DNA of 64,000 nt, from assembly GCA_024330215.1 (NCBI GenBank), contig JANDLU010000002.1, positions 1 to 64,000 on the forward strand, given 5' to 3'. The stretch's first letter is position 1. Each line of letters opens with the position of its first letter. Source of the stretch: Candidatus Gaiellasilicea maunaloa. Lineage in GTDB: Bacteria; Actinomycetota; Thermoleophilia; Gaiellales; Gaiellaceae. Under the pieces are notes generated by a model. It was given only the letters and a program-made list of their open reading frames with translations. It had not been told where the DNA came from and did no database searches. The position numbers and the translations under genes were made by a program. This document shows, in pieces, positions 7,890 to 18,907 of the stretch.

Positions 7890-9115
7890 CCTTCGTCTGC
7901 GGGCGGGGACGGGGCGAGCACGGTGCGCTCGTCGCTCGCCCTCGGCAGCACGTTCTTCACGTAGTCGCGCGCGGCCTTCAGCACGCCGACATCACGCTCG
8001 GCCCGTTGCGAGAGGTACCAGCGGTGCTCGAGGATCTCGTGGAACACCTCGGCCGCCTCGCGCTTGCCCCAGAGCTCGGGTCGCACGGCCGCGATCGCCG
8101 GCTCGAAGACCTCGGCGAGCCAGCGGTACGCGACGATCGTCTCGGGGACGGGCTTGCCCTCCTTCTTCTCGAGCGCGACGCGGAAGCGCGCGAGGTCGTT
8201 CAGCAGCCGGCGCGCCTGGTTCTCCTGAGCGTGGAGGCCGGTGAGCACGAGCAGCCGCCGTCGGTGGTGACCGGGCTCGACGACGCGCGGGTTGAGGCGC
8301 AGGCGGTAGCCCTCCTCGTCGGCGATCAGCTCCACCTCCTCGACGTCGAAGCCGAGTTCGTTCAGCCGGTGCAGCCGCTCGTCGATCTTGTAGCGCTCCT
8401 CCGATCCGAAGACCTCGTCGCGCGTGAGCTCGGTCCAGAGCGACTCGTAGCGCCGCACGAGCTCGGCGGCGGTCACCTCCGCACGGATCTCCGGCCGGCC
8501 GAGCTCCTCGGCGATGTCGAGCAGCTCGCCGGTCACGTTCTCCTCGGCGATCTGGAGGTCGTACTCGCGCTGCCCGTCCGAGAGGGTCGGATGGAGCTCG
8601 CCCGTCTCGGTGTCGACGAGGTATGCGGCGAGGGCGCCCGCGTCGCGGCGGAAGAGGATGTTCGAGAGCGACGCATCGCCCCAGAAGAAGCCGGCGAGGT
8701 GGATCCGGACGAGCAACTCAGCGCCGGCGTCGAGGAGCGAGTCGCGCAGCTCGGCGATGTCCCGACCGGCGAAGAGGGTGCGGAACGGCAGCGAGTAGTC
8801 GAGGTGTCTCGTGATCAGGACGGCGTCGAGGTCGGCGGCACGTTCGCTGACGACTCCGACGACGTCGACGACCGGCATCTCGTCGGCGGCAAGCCGGCGC
8901 AGGAAGCCGTACTCCTTGCGTGCGAGCTGAACGGGCAGCTCCTTGAGCGCGTAGAGACGGCCGTCGTACTCGACGAAGCGAACGACGTGACGGTGGATCC
9001 CGGCGACGACGTTGACGAGCCGCTCGTGCTTCCAGTTCTCGAGCGGTGCCTCCCACGGGAGGTCGAGGAAGTCGGGATGCCCGGTTCGCGCGACGAGCTG
9101 GAGGCGCGCCGGCAT
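7886..9115 (-). CDS. DUF4032 protein with kinase-like fold
   Basis: The protein has 409 residues. The N-terminal half resembles small RIO/lipopolysaccharide-kinase-like folds: a lysine in LYALKELPV, a catalytic-loop-like GFFWGDASLSNILF, and a metal-binding-like LVDTETGEL. The C-terminal half (about 240-380) is the part typical of the DUF4032 family of Actinobacteria. Kinase activity is inferred from the motif order only; the substrate is unknown. It stands alone, converging on vapC. The 91 bases behind its start (9116-9206) show nothing recognisable. Confidence 0.78.
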   Translation of the reverse strand: MPARLQLVARTGHPDFLDLPWEAPLENWKHERLVNVVAGIHRHVVRFVEYDGRLYALKELPVQLARKEYGFLRRLAADEMPVVDVVGVVSERAADLDAVLITRHLDYSLPFRTLFAGRDIAELRDSLLDAGAELLVRIHLAGFFWGDASLSNILFRRDAGALAAYLVDTETGELHPTLSDGQREYDLQIAEENVTGELLDIAEELGRPEIRAEVTAAELVRRYESLWTELTRDEVFGSEERYKIDERLHRLNELGFDVEEVELIADEEGYRLRLNPRVVEPGHHRRRLLVLTGLHAQENQARRLLNDLARFRVALEKKEGKPVPETIVAYRWLAEVFEPAIAAVRPELWGKREAAEVFHEILEHRWYLSQRAERDVGVLKAARDYVKNVLPRASDERTVLAPSPPADEG

Positions 9116-9206
9116 CAGCTCTCAAGCGCCAAGCTCGGGTTCGTCACGGATCTACCCTCGCGGGACCGGCCGCCGCGGCTGACGGCGATGCTCCGCTGGT
9201 CGCAGG

Positions 9207-10373
9207 TCACCCACGCTCGAGCTTGCCGCCCGTGAACGCGGCCGCGCCACGGTCGAGCTGGTTGTTGTCGAGTGTCGCGGTCGCGCCGTAGTGCGAGACG
9301 ATGCCGAAGCCCGCTCGGGCGGGATTGCCGGATGCGTCCCGCCGGGTGCCGCTGACGCTGTTCTCGTCAATCTCGCAATGAGAGTAGTCCCCGCAGTAGA
9401 TCCCGACGCCGACCGAGTCCTCGACGACGTTGCGGTCGATCTCGCCCATCGACATCTCGGTGACGGCGATTCCGCGCATCCGAGCGCCCGTGACGCGGTT
9501 CTCGCTGATCATCACCATCGCCATGTGTGAGACGATCCCCTCGCTGCCGCCGGTCACCTCGCAGCGCTGGACCGTGCTCGGAGGAAGGCTGCTCGCGAAC
9601 GAGATGTCGATCCCCTGCGGCCCCGCGACCTCGGGCAACTCGATCCGGCAATCGCGGATCAGGAGCGAGCTCTGGCGAGCATTGATGCCGTCCATCGTCG
9701 TTCCCGCGATCCGTACGCCGTCGAGTACGACGTCCTCGCTTTCGAGCACCTCGATCCCGATCTCGCCGCCGAAGACCTTGACGTCGCGAACCGTCACGTC
9801 GTCTGCGGTGATGACGATGCCGCCGCGGACGACCGCGCCCGGTTCGCCGACGAGCGTCTGAGCATGGTCGAGCACGAGCGGCCCCTCGACGGTGCCTGAG
9901 ATTCGAACTGTTGGCGGCTGTGCGATCCAGGCAACGCCGAGCAGCGCGAGGGCAGCCACCGGCGCCGCGAGGGAGAGTGCTCTGCCGCCGCGGCCGAGCT
10001 CGCCGCCGTCGTCCCCGTAGGAGAGGCGTAGCAACGGGAACCCAGCGTGTCCGAGCACCTGGGCGAGCAGCCACGACGCGGCGAAGAATCCGAGCGCGGG
10101 GCCGAGCGGCGCCTCCACGTCGAGCCGGAAGACGAGCGCCATCGTCGCGCCGAGCTCGACGAGTCCGAGCGGCATCGCCGCCCATCCGGGCTGGTACGGC
10201 AGCAACCGGTGGTAGATCGCAGCGTCGAGGACGAGCCCGACCGCGATCATCACGGCCGCGAGCTGGATCGGCCACCACTCGCCGAGGACGGCGGCGAACA
10301 TGCAGGCGAATACGAACGGCAGCAGGGCCGCGGCGAGCCGCGTCTCGAGCCGGCCTCTCAGCGTGTAGGACAT
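9207..10373 (-). CDS. Membrane protein with C-terminal parallel beta-helix domain
   Basis: The protein has 388 residues from ATG 10373. Residues 1 to about 165 contain four to five hydrophobic helices. The remainder (about 175-385) is a right-handed beta-helix of the NosD/pectate-lyase-like type, with repeated V-x-G-x-x-x-G-I turns (for example ISGTVEGPLVLDHAQ, VLDGVRIAGTTMDGI, VEDSVGVGIYCGDYSH). Such helices often bind or cleave polysaccharide, but no catalytic residues can be assigned. Its start lies 16 bases inside the end of the upstream FAD gene, so it may be the last gene of the carbohydrate operon. Confidence 0.75.
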   Translation of the reverse strand: MSYTLRGRLETRLAAALLPFVFACMFAAVLGEWWPIQLAAVMIAVGLVLDAAIYHRLLPYQPGWAAMPLGLVELGATMALVFRLDVEAPLGPALGFFAASWLLAQVLGHAGFPLLRLSYGDDGGELGRGGRALSLAAPVAALALLGVAWIAQPPTVRISGTVEGPLVLDHAQTLVGEPGAVVRGGIVITADDVTVRDVKVFGGEIGIEVLESEDVVLDGVRIAGTTMDGINARQSSLLIRDCRIELPEVAGPQGIDISFASSLPPSTVQRCEVTGGSEGIVSHMAMVMISENRVTGARMRGIAVTEMSMGEIDRNVVEDSVGVGIYCGDYSHCEIDENSVSGTRRDASGNPARAGFGIVSHYGATATLDNNQLDRGAAAFTGGKLERG

Positions 10374-11476
10374 CGCTCCACCCGGTCGAGGAACCGTCGC
10401 GCCGCGTACTTCATGCCCACGAGGGTATCCGCGGCCGGATAGGCCCACTGGCCGGGGACGCCCGCGAGCGAGAGCGTCCGGGTGGCGTTGGTCAGCCCCG
10501 GGACGGTCGAATCGCGGTCGAGGACGATCCAGCGCTCGTGCGTCTCGAGGTCGTGCTCCCGGACGAGGTTCCGCAGCAGCGGGTCGTGCTCGAACCCACG
10601 CTTGAAGCCTGTGGCGCAGATCACCTGCTCGACGCTATCGAGTTCGGCGGCGACGTGGAAGCGTTTCTCACATGCGGCCCGAGCGAGCGGTACGTCCCAG
10701 GCGCGCCCGGGCGGGTAGGAGGGCGCGCCGAACGATTTCAGCAACTCTCCGCGACCGGCCGGCGCGGTTGCGTGGAACGACGCCAAGCCGCGCTTCGTGA
10801 AGAGCGGCCTGGCCACGTTCAACGGCCTGCGCGCCGGCTCCCGGCGACGCACCGACACGACCTCGGAGCCGGCCGCGAGGGCATTCAGCCACTCGGTCGC
10901 GGCGGCCATCCCCGCCCCGACGACCGCTACTCGCCGGGCGTACTCGTGCGGCTCGTAGGCGTGGACGCCGCGCGGGTCGTCGTCGAGCCCAGGCGGCAGC
11001 GCGAGACCCGGATGCCCGGGCGCGAGCAGGACGTGAGGGAAGGGGCCGTAGCCGTCGAGCTCGAAGCCCCCGCCGATTGCGCGCACGCGCTCGATCCGGG
11101 CCGGGACGAAACTCTCGTCCCAGCCGCAGCTCGCCCGCAGCAGGTGGACGTGACCCAGGAACTCCGTCACCGTGGGGCGGTAGCGGTCGGCGACGCTCCG
11201 GAGCAGTGGGGTGAGCGAGGCCCGTCGCGCCGCTTCGCGGACGGCCAGGCCGGGAAACGACGTGGGATAGCAGTGGCCGTCGCTCTCGGAGCGCATCCGG
11301 CGCTGCCTGATCGCCTCGGCTCTCGGCCGCCACGCCCCGGCCGGATCCGCCTCGTCCCCGAAGACCACGATCTCCGCGGGCTCGAGGCCCCGTCTTCCAG
11401 GAGTGCCGTGCCGCAGAGTCGCGTAGGTCACGAAGCCGCTGAGCCCGGAGCCCACGATGGCACACCGAGGCATCAT
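10358..11476 (-). CDS. FAD/NAD(P)-dependent oxidoreductase (flavin monooxygenase-like)
   Basis: The protein has 372 residues. It has two Rossmann dinucleotide motifs: GSGLSG near residue 8 for FAD and VVGAGMAAATEWL in the middle for NAD(P). ICATGFKRGFEHDPLL resembles the ATG motif of flavin-containing and N-hydroxylating monooxygenases. The substrate is unknown. It starts 5 bases behind the sugar-permease stop and overlaps the beta-helix gene, so it is probably the penultimate gene of the ABC operon. A second ATG directly follows the first (11473). Confidence 0.78.
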   Translation of the reverse strand: MMPRCAIVGSGLSGFVTYATLRHGTPGRRGLEPAEIVVFGDEADPAGAWRPRAEAIRQRRMRSESDGHCYPTSFPGLAVREAARRASLTPLLRSVADRYRPTVTEFLGHVHLLRASCGWDESFVPARIERVRAIGGGFELDGYGPFPHVLLAPGHPGLALPPGLDDDPRGVHAYEPHEYARRVAVVGAGMAAATEWLNALAAGSEVVSVRRREPARRPLNVARPLFTKRGLASFHATAPAGRGELLKSFGAPSYPPGRAWDVPLARAACEKRFHVAAELDSVEQVICATGFKRGFEHDPLLRNLVREHDLETHERWIVLDRDSTVPGLTNATRTLSLAGVPGQWAYPAADTLVGMKYAARRFLDRVERCPTR

Positions 11477-11481
11477 CGGAC

Positions 11482-12372
11482 CTACTTGACGGAGCCGGCG
11501 AGTAGTCCCTCGACGAAGTAGCGCTGGAACATCGCGAAGATCGTCAGGGGCACAAGCGCGGAGAAGAAGGCGGCCGGCGCGATGATCTCGAGGTTGGCCC
11601 CGAACTGGCGCAGCTGCGAGAAGATCTCGGGCGCGATCGGCTGGTTGTCCTGCGCGAGCACGAGTCCGATGAGCAGGTCGTTCCACACGAACAGGACCTG
11701 GAAGATCCCGAGCGAGGCGATCGCCGGAATCCCGAGCGGGAGCACCACCCGCGCGAAGATCCGCAGCTCGGAGGCGCCGTCGATCCGAGCCGCCTCGAGC
11801 AGATCGCGCGGGATCCCCGCGAAGAAGTTCCGCAGCAGGAAGATCCCGAAGGGAAGCGCGAATGCGCTGTGGAAGAAGACCAGGCCGATGATCGTGTCGA
11901 AGAGCCCGGTCTTGTTGTAGAGCTCGAAGATCGGGATCAGCGACATCTGCAGCGGCACGACGAGCAGCGCGACGACGCCCAGGAAGATCCAGTCGCGGCC
12001 AGGAAACTCGAGCCAGGCGAACGCGTAGCCGGCGAGCGACGCGACCAGAATCGGGAGGATTGTGGCGCCGAGCGTCACCTGGGCGGTGACCCAAAGGGAG
12101 CTGACGATGCCGTCGTCTTGGAAGATGTTCGCGTAATTCTCGAACGTGACGATGCTCGGCTTCGAGAACACCTGCCACCAGCCCGCGGCCTGCGCATCGG
12201 AGGGCGTCAGCAGCGACGTGAAGAGCAGGCCGATCGTCGGCATCAGCCAGAGCACGCCGATCACGGCGAGGGCGACGTGGACCGGCGCCCGTCGAAGCAC
12301 GCGCAGGATCCGAGTCGCGACACTCTCGTCGATCACGACCGGCTCACGCACGGGTTCCGCCACGGTCGCCAT
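11482..12372 (-). CDS. Carbohydrate ABC transporter permease (MalG/AraQ type)
   Basis: The protein has 296 residues and six predicted membrane helices. The EAA loop that contacts the ATPase is LLEAARIDGASELRIFARVVLPLGIPA (about 185-212). The C-terminus FQRYFVEGLLAGSVK is the hallmark of MalG-type permeases. It starts at ATG 12372, sharing one base with the TGA of the partner permease. It works with the upstream permease, the lipoprotein binding protein and the UgpC-type ATPase. Confidence 0.93.
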   Translation of the reverse strand: MATVAEPVREPVVIDESVATRILRVLRRAPVHVALAVIGVLWLMPTIGLLFTSLLTPSDAQAAGWWQVFSKPSIVTFENYANIFQDDGIVSSLWVTAQVTLGATILPILVASLAGYAFAWLEFPGRDWIFLGVVALLVVPLQMSLIPIFELYNKTGLFDTIIGLVFFHSAFALPFGIFLLRNFFAGIPRDLLEAARIDGASELRIFARVVLPLGIPAIASLGIFQVLFVWNDLLIGLVLAQDNQPIAPEIFSQLRQFGANLEIIAPAAFFSALVPLTIFAMFQRYFVEGLLAGSVK

Positions 12373-13718
12373 CAGTTCTCCCTCCGGAAACGGCGGATGT
12401 TCGCGATCAGGAACGGAACGAAGAGGAGGAACATGAAGATCGAGATCGCGGAGCCGAAACCGAAGCGGTTCTGGCCGCTGAACGAGCTCTGGTACATCTC
12501 GACGGCGATCACCGTCGCGCTGTCGCGGCCCGAGGACGGCACGATCGAGATCACGATGTCGAAGACCTTGAGCACGCCGATGATCTGCGTGACGAAGACG
12601 ACTGTGAGCACGGGCGCGAGCAGCGGCACCGTGATCCGCCGGAAGACCTGCCATTCGGTCCCGCCGTCGGTCCGCGCCGCCTCCTGCAGGTCGCGAGGAA
12701 TCGCAGCAAGTCCGGCCGCGGTGATCACCATCGCGAAACCGGCCTGCACCCAGAGAAAAGCGATCAGCAGCGATGGCGTGATCAACGTATCGCCAAGCCA
12801 ATTGAACCCTTGGAACGGCTCGGCGAAGGTCTCTTTGCCGATTGCGACGTGGTAGCTCCCCGACTCGACCCCCTCGAACGTGAAGCTGCCGTCCTTCCCG
12901 GTGGTGGTCGAGCCCATCGTCTTGCCGGTCTCGGCCGAGCGGAGCTTGACCGTCACGCCCCCAAGGCCGACCTCGTCGGTTTCGACCTCGCCCGGCGTGC
13001 CCCCGCCCGGCTTGAAGTCGCGCCAGACGACCCCTGTGATCCCATCCGGGATCGCCTGCGGGGTCACCGCCTGCTCCGGCTCGTCAGGGAGCTCGTCGGC
13101 CTTGATCGCGGTCAGGCCGAGGAGCGCCACCGCACCAGGGCCGACCGCTCGCTCGAGCCTGAGCCCACCTTGCGGCGACCCCGTCAGCGCGTCGGTGGAT
13201 GGCCTCGCCGTCGTCAAGGCGCCTTGCTCGCTGAAGATTCCCTGAACGGCGACGATGCCCGCGTTGATCGCGCCCCGGTCTGGATCCTGCTGGTACATGA
13301 TCCGCCAGATCACGCCGACCGCGAACAGTGAGACCGCGAGCGGCACGAACACGGCGACCTTGAACGCAGCCGCCCAGGGCACCCGCTCGGTCAGCACTGC
13401 GAACAGGAGCCCGAGCGCGGTGACGCCCGCCGGCACGACGAGGACCCAGATTACGTTGTTCTTGATCGCGGTCTGGACGGCCTCGTCCGTGAAGAGCGCC
13501 GTGTAGTTGTCGAACCAGACGAACTCGCCGCCGCGGTCGCTGAAGAAGCTCCGGACCAGCGTCCGAATGGCCGGGTAGATCACCCAGACCCCGAGGAAGA
13601 ACACAGCCGGGGCGAGGAACGCGAGCGAGATCGCGTAACCGCGCCGCCGTGACGGCGGCGGCGGCACCTCCGCTACGGGAGGCGCCGCCGCGACCGTCGA
13701 GCTACCCGTGCTCGACAC
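12372..13718 (-). CDS. Carbohydrate ABC transporter permease (MalF type) with large extracellular insertion
   Basis: The protein has 448 residues; usual relatives have about 300. The membrane helices and the EAA loop DLQEAARTDGGTEWQVFRRITVPLL (about 343-367) are normal. About 165 residues (145-312) are inserted into an external loop. Within it, about 226-296 reads as a carboxypeptidase-regulatory/prealbumin-like beta-sandwich: GGVTVKLRSAETGKTMGS followed by TTTGKDGSFTFEGVESGSYHVAI. MalF of E. coli also has an external Ig-like loop (P2) that touches the binding protein, so a docking role is reasonable. It starts with GTG 13718, 6 bases after the binding-protein gene. Confidence 0.88.
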   Translation of the reverse strand: MSSTGSSTVAAAPPVAEVPPPPSRRRGYAISLAFLAPAVFFLGVWVIYPAIRTLVRSFFSDRGGEFVWFDNYTALFTDEAVQTAIKNNVIWVLVVPAGVTALGLLFAVLTERVPWAAAFKVAVFVPLAVSLFAVGVIWRIMYQQDPDRGAINAGIVAVQGIFSEQGALTTARPSTDALTGSPQGGLRLERAVGPGAVALLGLTAIKADELPDEPEQAVTPQAIPDGITGVVWRDFKPGGGTPGEVETDEVGLGGVTVKLRSAETGKTMGSTTTGKDGSFTFEGVESGSYHVAIGKETFAEPFQGFNWLGDTLITPSLLIAFLWVQAGFAMVITAAGLAAIPRDLQEAARTDGGTEWQVFRRITVPLLAPVLTVVFVTQIIGVLKVFDIVISIVPSSGRDSATVIAVEMYQSSFSGQNRFGFGSAISIFMFLLFVPFLIANIRRFRREN

Positions 13719-13724
13719 GAGGGA

Positions 13725-15052
13725 CTACTTGTACGCCTTTTTCGCAGCCGCTTCCAGCTTGCCCGTCACCCCGTCGATGTCGGCGGGGCTCTTGACGAAG
13801 TTGGCGAGCTCCGTGAAGAGCGCGTCGTTCAGAACCTTGGGCTGGAGGTCAGAGAGGTCGAAACGGAAGGTCTCCGCCTGCGCCAGCTCCGACGCCAGCT
13901 TCTTCGTCGTCTCGTCCGGATAGACGCTCTCGTCCAGGTTCTTGTTCGGCGACGAGAACCCGCCCCGCTTGGCCCAGAGCTCTGCAGCTTCAGGAGTGGC
14001 CAAGTACTCGATCATGGCCCGTGCGGCGGGGGTGTCCTTGAACATGACGATGCTGTCGCCAGCGCCGACGACGACCGGTGGGGAGTCGTTGATCGACGGG
14101 AACGTGAACACGTCCGCGCCCTCACCGACCTTCGTCTTGGTCTCGGTGTTGATGAACGTCCCGACGAAGTCGCCCTCCATCACGATCGCCGCCTTCGGCG
14201 GATCGGTGAAGACCTGCGTCACCGAGGTCGGGAAGTCGGTCTGGAGCGCGCTGCTCGTTCCGCCGGCGATGCTGTCCGAGGCGAAGACCTTCGCCATCTC
14301 CCCGAGAGCCTCCTTGACCGACGGGTCGGTCCACGGGATCTCGTGCGTGGCGAGTTGGTCGTACTTCTCCGGCCCGGCGGTGCGCAGGTAGACGTTCTCG
14401 AACAGGTCGGTCAGCGTCCAGCCGTCGGCCGCGCCGATCGAGTACGGCGTCACGCCGGAGGCCTTCAGCGTCTCGCCCGCCTCGAGGAACTCGTCCCAGG
14501 TGGTCGGAGGCTCGACACCCGCATCCTCGAACGCCTTCGTGTTGTACCAGACGGTCGATTTGTTGGCGCCCTTAAAAACAACACCGTACGTCTTGCCCTC
14601 GAACGTGGTCAGGTCGACGAAGCTCTGAGAGTAGTTCTCCTTGATCCCCTCGGTCGCGAAGTCGATCGGCTGGAGGGCTCCGCGCGTGGCGAAATCCTTG
14701 ATGATGCCGGGCGACGAGAGCGAGGCGAGATCGGGCGGGTTGCCGCCTTCGACCCCGGTCGCGAGGATCGTCGGGAGATCCTCTCCTGCGGGTTGGTAGG
14801 TAACGGTGACGTCGGGATACTTGGCTCTGTAGCCGTCGAGCACGGCCTTGAACGAGTCGCCCTCGCCGCCGGTCCAGAGTCCGGCGATCCGGATCGAGCC
14901 GGAGACGCTCTCCTCGGCTTCCGTTGTTGCCGCCTCGGTCGTCCCTGCGGCGCCCTCGTCTGACTCGTCGTCGTCGCTGCCGCAACCCGCTGCAAGCAGC
15001 GAGAGCGCCCCGACGAGCAACGCCAAAATCAAGAGCAAGCGGTGCTTCCTCA

Positions 15053-15053
<1 letters not shown>
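13725..15053 (-). CDS. Sugar-binding lipoprotein of ABC transporter (family 1)
   Basis: The protein has 442 residues from ATG 15053. A lipoprotein signal peptide is clear: a basic start, a hydrophobic stretch, and lipobox LAAGC with Cys24, followed by an acidic spacer. The body has the MalE-like solute-binding pattern (FKAVLDGYRAKYPDVTVTYQPAG and a late EYLATPEAAELWAKRGGF). The ATG overlaps the ATPase TGA; a GTG three bases earlier is an alternative start. By context the ligand is a sugar or glycosyl-inositol; this is inference. Confidence 0.93.
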
Positions 15054-16267
<1,214 letters not shown>

Positions 16268-16345
16268 GGTCCGGGGATCATAAACTGGTGAACGACGCGG
16301 GCGCCACCCTCCGTGCCGTCCACCCGCAGGACGCGCCCACCGACG

Positions 16346-17161
16346 CTAGATCCCGCGCTCGGCGAGCCACCTGCGATTCCGAGCCTGGGACTCGCGCGCT
16401 CCGGCGAGGTCGCCGGGAAGGGCGTCCTGCTCGACGACGACCCAGCCGGCGTAGCCGGGGCGCTCGAGCTCGAGCAGGAAGGCGTCGAGGGCGACGATGC
16501 CCGCACCCAGCTCGCAGAAGCCCCCCCGACGCCAGACGTCGGCGAGCGCCCACTCTGTCGCCTCGGCCCGCACGTCCTTCAGGTGGACGTAGTCGATCCG
16601 TTCCCGCCAGTCGCGCAGTGCCGCCACCGGGTCGCCGCCGGCGAGCGCGAGGTGACCGCTGTCGAGCAGGAGGGGGACGTCGGTCCGCTCGAGCAGCCGC
16701 TCGATCTCCGCGGGCGACTCGACGCGGGTTCCCGCGTGGTGGTGGAAGGTGGGGGCGAAGCCGCGCGCGCGCGCGTGCTCAGCGGCACGCCGGACGCCTT
16801 CGGCGAACCGTTGCCAGTCGGTCTTGCCGGAGCGCGGGCCTGCGTCGGCGAGCACCGGTCTCGCGGTCGGCGCACCGGCGGCCTCGAAGAGATCGAGCAC
16901 GAGGTCGAGCTCATCGAGGTCATGTGGCTCGGTGAACGCGATCGGGACGTAGCCGCCCGTCAGGACGAGATCGTGGCGGGCCAGGGTCGCCGGCAGCGTT
17001 TCCGCGTTGCCGAGATAGCCCGGCGGCCCGAGCTCCGTCCCCTCGTAGCCGCCGGCCGCGATCGCGGCGAGGACGTCTTCCGCGGCGGGCACGTCGGGCC
17101 CGCCGGTCGCCTCGAAGGCCCCGAAGCTGACCGGGGCGTTGGCGACCCGGACGCCCTTCAC
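16346..17161 (-). CDS. iolE: Inosose dehydratase / sugar-phosphate isomerase-epimerase (IolE-like)
   Basis: The protein has 271 residues and an AP-endonuclease-2-type TIM barrel. Metal ligands are visible in PTFHHHAG, LLLDSGHLALAG and DYVHLKDV, and the N-terminus VANAPVSFGAFE is typical of IolE. IolE dehydrates scyllo-inosose to the trione that IolD hydrolyses. It starts with GTG 17161, overlapping the end of iolB by 4 bases. Operon order is iolC-iolB-iolE. Confidence 0.88.
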   Translation of the reverse strand: MKGVRVANAPVSFGAFEATGGPDVPAAEDVLAAIAAGGYEGTELGPPGYLGNAETLPATLARHDLVLTGGYVPIAFTEPHDLDELDLVLDLFEAAGAPTARPVLADAGPRSGKTDWQRFAEGVRRAAEHARARGFAPTFHHHAGTRVESPAEIERLLERTDVPLLLDSGHLALAGGDPVAALRDWRERIDYVHLKDVRAEATEWALADVWRRGGFCELGAGIVALDAFLLELERPGYAGWVVVEQDALPGDLAGARESQARNRRWLAERGI

Positions 17162-17949
17162 GAGACGAGCGGGACGCGCGGATCCGGCTCCAGGTTCTCC
17201 CACGACCCGCGGATCCAGGCGAGCTCCGGGTCGTCCGACGAGGCCATCGAGCGTCGGTCGCCGGCGAGCGCGTTCAGGTAGTAGAGGTCGTAGCCGTGAG
17301 CCGCGCACGTCGCGTGGTAGCCCCACGGCACGAGCATCAGGTCGCCGTCGCGGACGGTCTCGGTCAGGTCGAAGTCCCGCTCAGGGCTATACAGGCGTTG
17401 CACCGCGAAGCCGTCGGTGCGGTAGTAGTACGTCTCCTCGAGCACGATCTCGCCGGGCGGGGCATCGACGTCGTGCTTGTGCGGCGGATAGCTGGACCAG
17501 TTCCCGGCGGGGGTGAAGACCTCGACCACGAGCAGGCGCTCCGCGGGGAAGTCGGGCTTGACGATGTGGTTGATCTGCCGGGTCGCGTTGCCCGCTCCGC
17601 GCACCTCGACCTCGACGTCCTCGGGCCGGATCAGGCGGGGCTCGCGCCGCCGCTCGCACAGGGCGCCGCAGATCGCGACCTCGCCGTCGGTCTCGAGGCG
17701 ATAGGGCGTCTCCCGGGGGAGATAGAGGGCCCACGGCATTCCTGCGAAGACGGATGCCCGCCCACCCAGCTCCCAGTCCGCGCCGTCGGCGCTGACGAGA
17801 CAGCGACCCGAGAGGGGGACGAGACAGAGCTCCTCGTCGGCGGTGCGGGCCTCGACGACGCCCGACACGATCCGAAACGAGAGGTAGCTCCAGCCGGCGC
17901 TCTCGGGCGTCACGGTGGTTCCCTCGCGTCGTCGCAGGATCAGGGTCAC
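17158..17949 (-). CDS. iolB: 5-deoxy-glucuronate isomerase
   Basis: The protein has 263 residues. The bicupin IolB family is recognised by NHIVKPDFPAERLLVVEVFTP, SYPPHKHD and LEETYYYR. It isomerises 5-deoxy-D-glucuronate to 2-deoxy-5-keto-D-gluconate, the substrate of IolC. It starts with GTG 17949, overlapping the iolC stop by 4 bases. Confidence 0.95.
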   Translation of the reverse strand: MTLILRRREGTTVTPESAGWSYLSFRIVSGVVEARTADEELCLVPLSGRCLVSADGADWELGGRASVFAGMPWALYLPRETPYRLETDGEVAICGALCERRREPRLIRPEDVEVEVRGAGNATRQINHIVKPDFPAERLLVVEVFTPAGNWSSYPPHKHDVDAPPGEIVLEETYYYRTDGFAVQRLYSPERDFDLTETVRDGDLMLVPWGYHATCAAHGYDLYYLNALAGDRRSMASSDDPELAWIRGSWENLEPDPRVPLVS

Positions 17950-18887
17950 GTGCCGGTCCTAAAGACGTCGCGTAACGATCTCTCCAACTCCTCCAGCCGC
18001 GGCATCGCCTCGGAGCACGCGAGCTGGGACGCGACGAGCGCACCAGCAACAGTCGCCCGGCCCGCGGCCTCCACGGTCGAGAGCCCGCGCAGGAGCCCGT
18101 GGCCGAGGGCGGCCGCGAAGGCGTCGCCGGCGCCGAGTCCGTTCACCACCTCGACCGGAAAGCCGGCCACGTCGGTCTTCTCGCCGTCCTCGAAGACCGT
18201 GGCTCCACGCTCGCCCCGCTTGAGGACGAGGCGGTCGATCGTGCCCGGCTGTCCAGCCTCGATCCGGGCCGCCTCGACCTCCTCCTCGTTCCCAACGACG
18301 AGGTCGGCTGCGGCCACCGCTGCCGCGGCGAGCGCGGCGTACTCCTCCGGCTTCGTCCAGAGCGTCGGGCGCCAGTCGAGGTCGAACACCGTCGTGCCGA
18401 GGTGCGTGCGCATCGCGGCAAGCGTTGTCTCCCTGCTCGGCGACTGGGCGAGAGCCGTACCCGTCGCGAAGAGCAGCGGAACTGCGGCGACCTCGTCGGG
18501 ATCGAAGTCGTCCGGGGAGAGCTGCCAGTCGGGAGCGGTCGGACGCCGGTAGAACGTGAGCGGAAAGCGATCCGGCGGCCAGATCTCGCAGAAGGTCGGT
18601 GGGGTCAACCAGTCCGGATCCGTGGCGAGGAAGCGAACGTCGACTCCCTCGCCCGCGAGGAACCGTCGCACGAAGTCCCCGTGACCGTCTTCGCCGACCC
18701 GAGAGGCGATCGCGGTGCGAACCCCGAGCCGCGCGAGTCCGGTGGCGACGTTGCCGGCGAAACCGCCGACGAAGCGGGTGAACGTGCGTACCTCCGAGAG
18801 CGGCGTCTCGAGCTCGTGCGGATACAGATCGACACCCACTCGTCCGAGCACGACGGCCTCGAGCCTCTGCGGTTCGGTCGCGCCCAC
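17946..18887 (-). CDS. iolC: 5-dehydro-2-deoxygluconokinase (PfkB family)
   Basis: The protein has 313 residues. PfkB signatures: GGFAGNVATGLARLG (41-55) and NGLGAGDAFAAALGHG (249-264), with the catalytic base Asp255. IolC phosphorylates 2-deoxy-5-keto-D-gluconate, and adjacency to iolB and iolE supports this over other PfkB sugars. Start GTG 18887 is the only good start before the divergent Gfo/Idh gene, leaving just 20 bases between the divergent genes. The promoters must therefore overlap the coding regions or be leaderless. Confidence 0.92.
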   Translation of the reverse strand: MGATEPQRLEAVVLGRVGVDLYPHELETPLSEVRTFTRFVGGFAGNVATGLARLGVRTAIASRVGEDGHGDFVRRFLAGEGVDVRFLATDPDWLTPPTFCEIWPPDRFPLTFYRRPTAPDWQLSPDDFDPDEVAAVPLLFATGTALAQSPSRETTLAAMRTHLGTTVFDLDWRPTLWTKPEEYAALAAAAVAAADLVVGNEEEVEAARIEAGQPGTIDRLVLKRGERGATVFEDGEKTDVAGFPVEVVNGLGAGDAFAAALGHGLLRGLSTVEAAGRATVAGALVASQLACSEAMPRLEELERSLRDVFRTGT

Positions 18888-18907
18888 CCTGTGCGAGACT
18901 CTACGCA

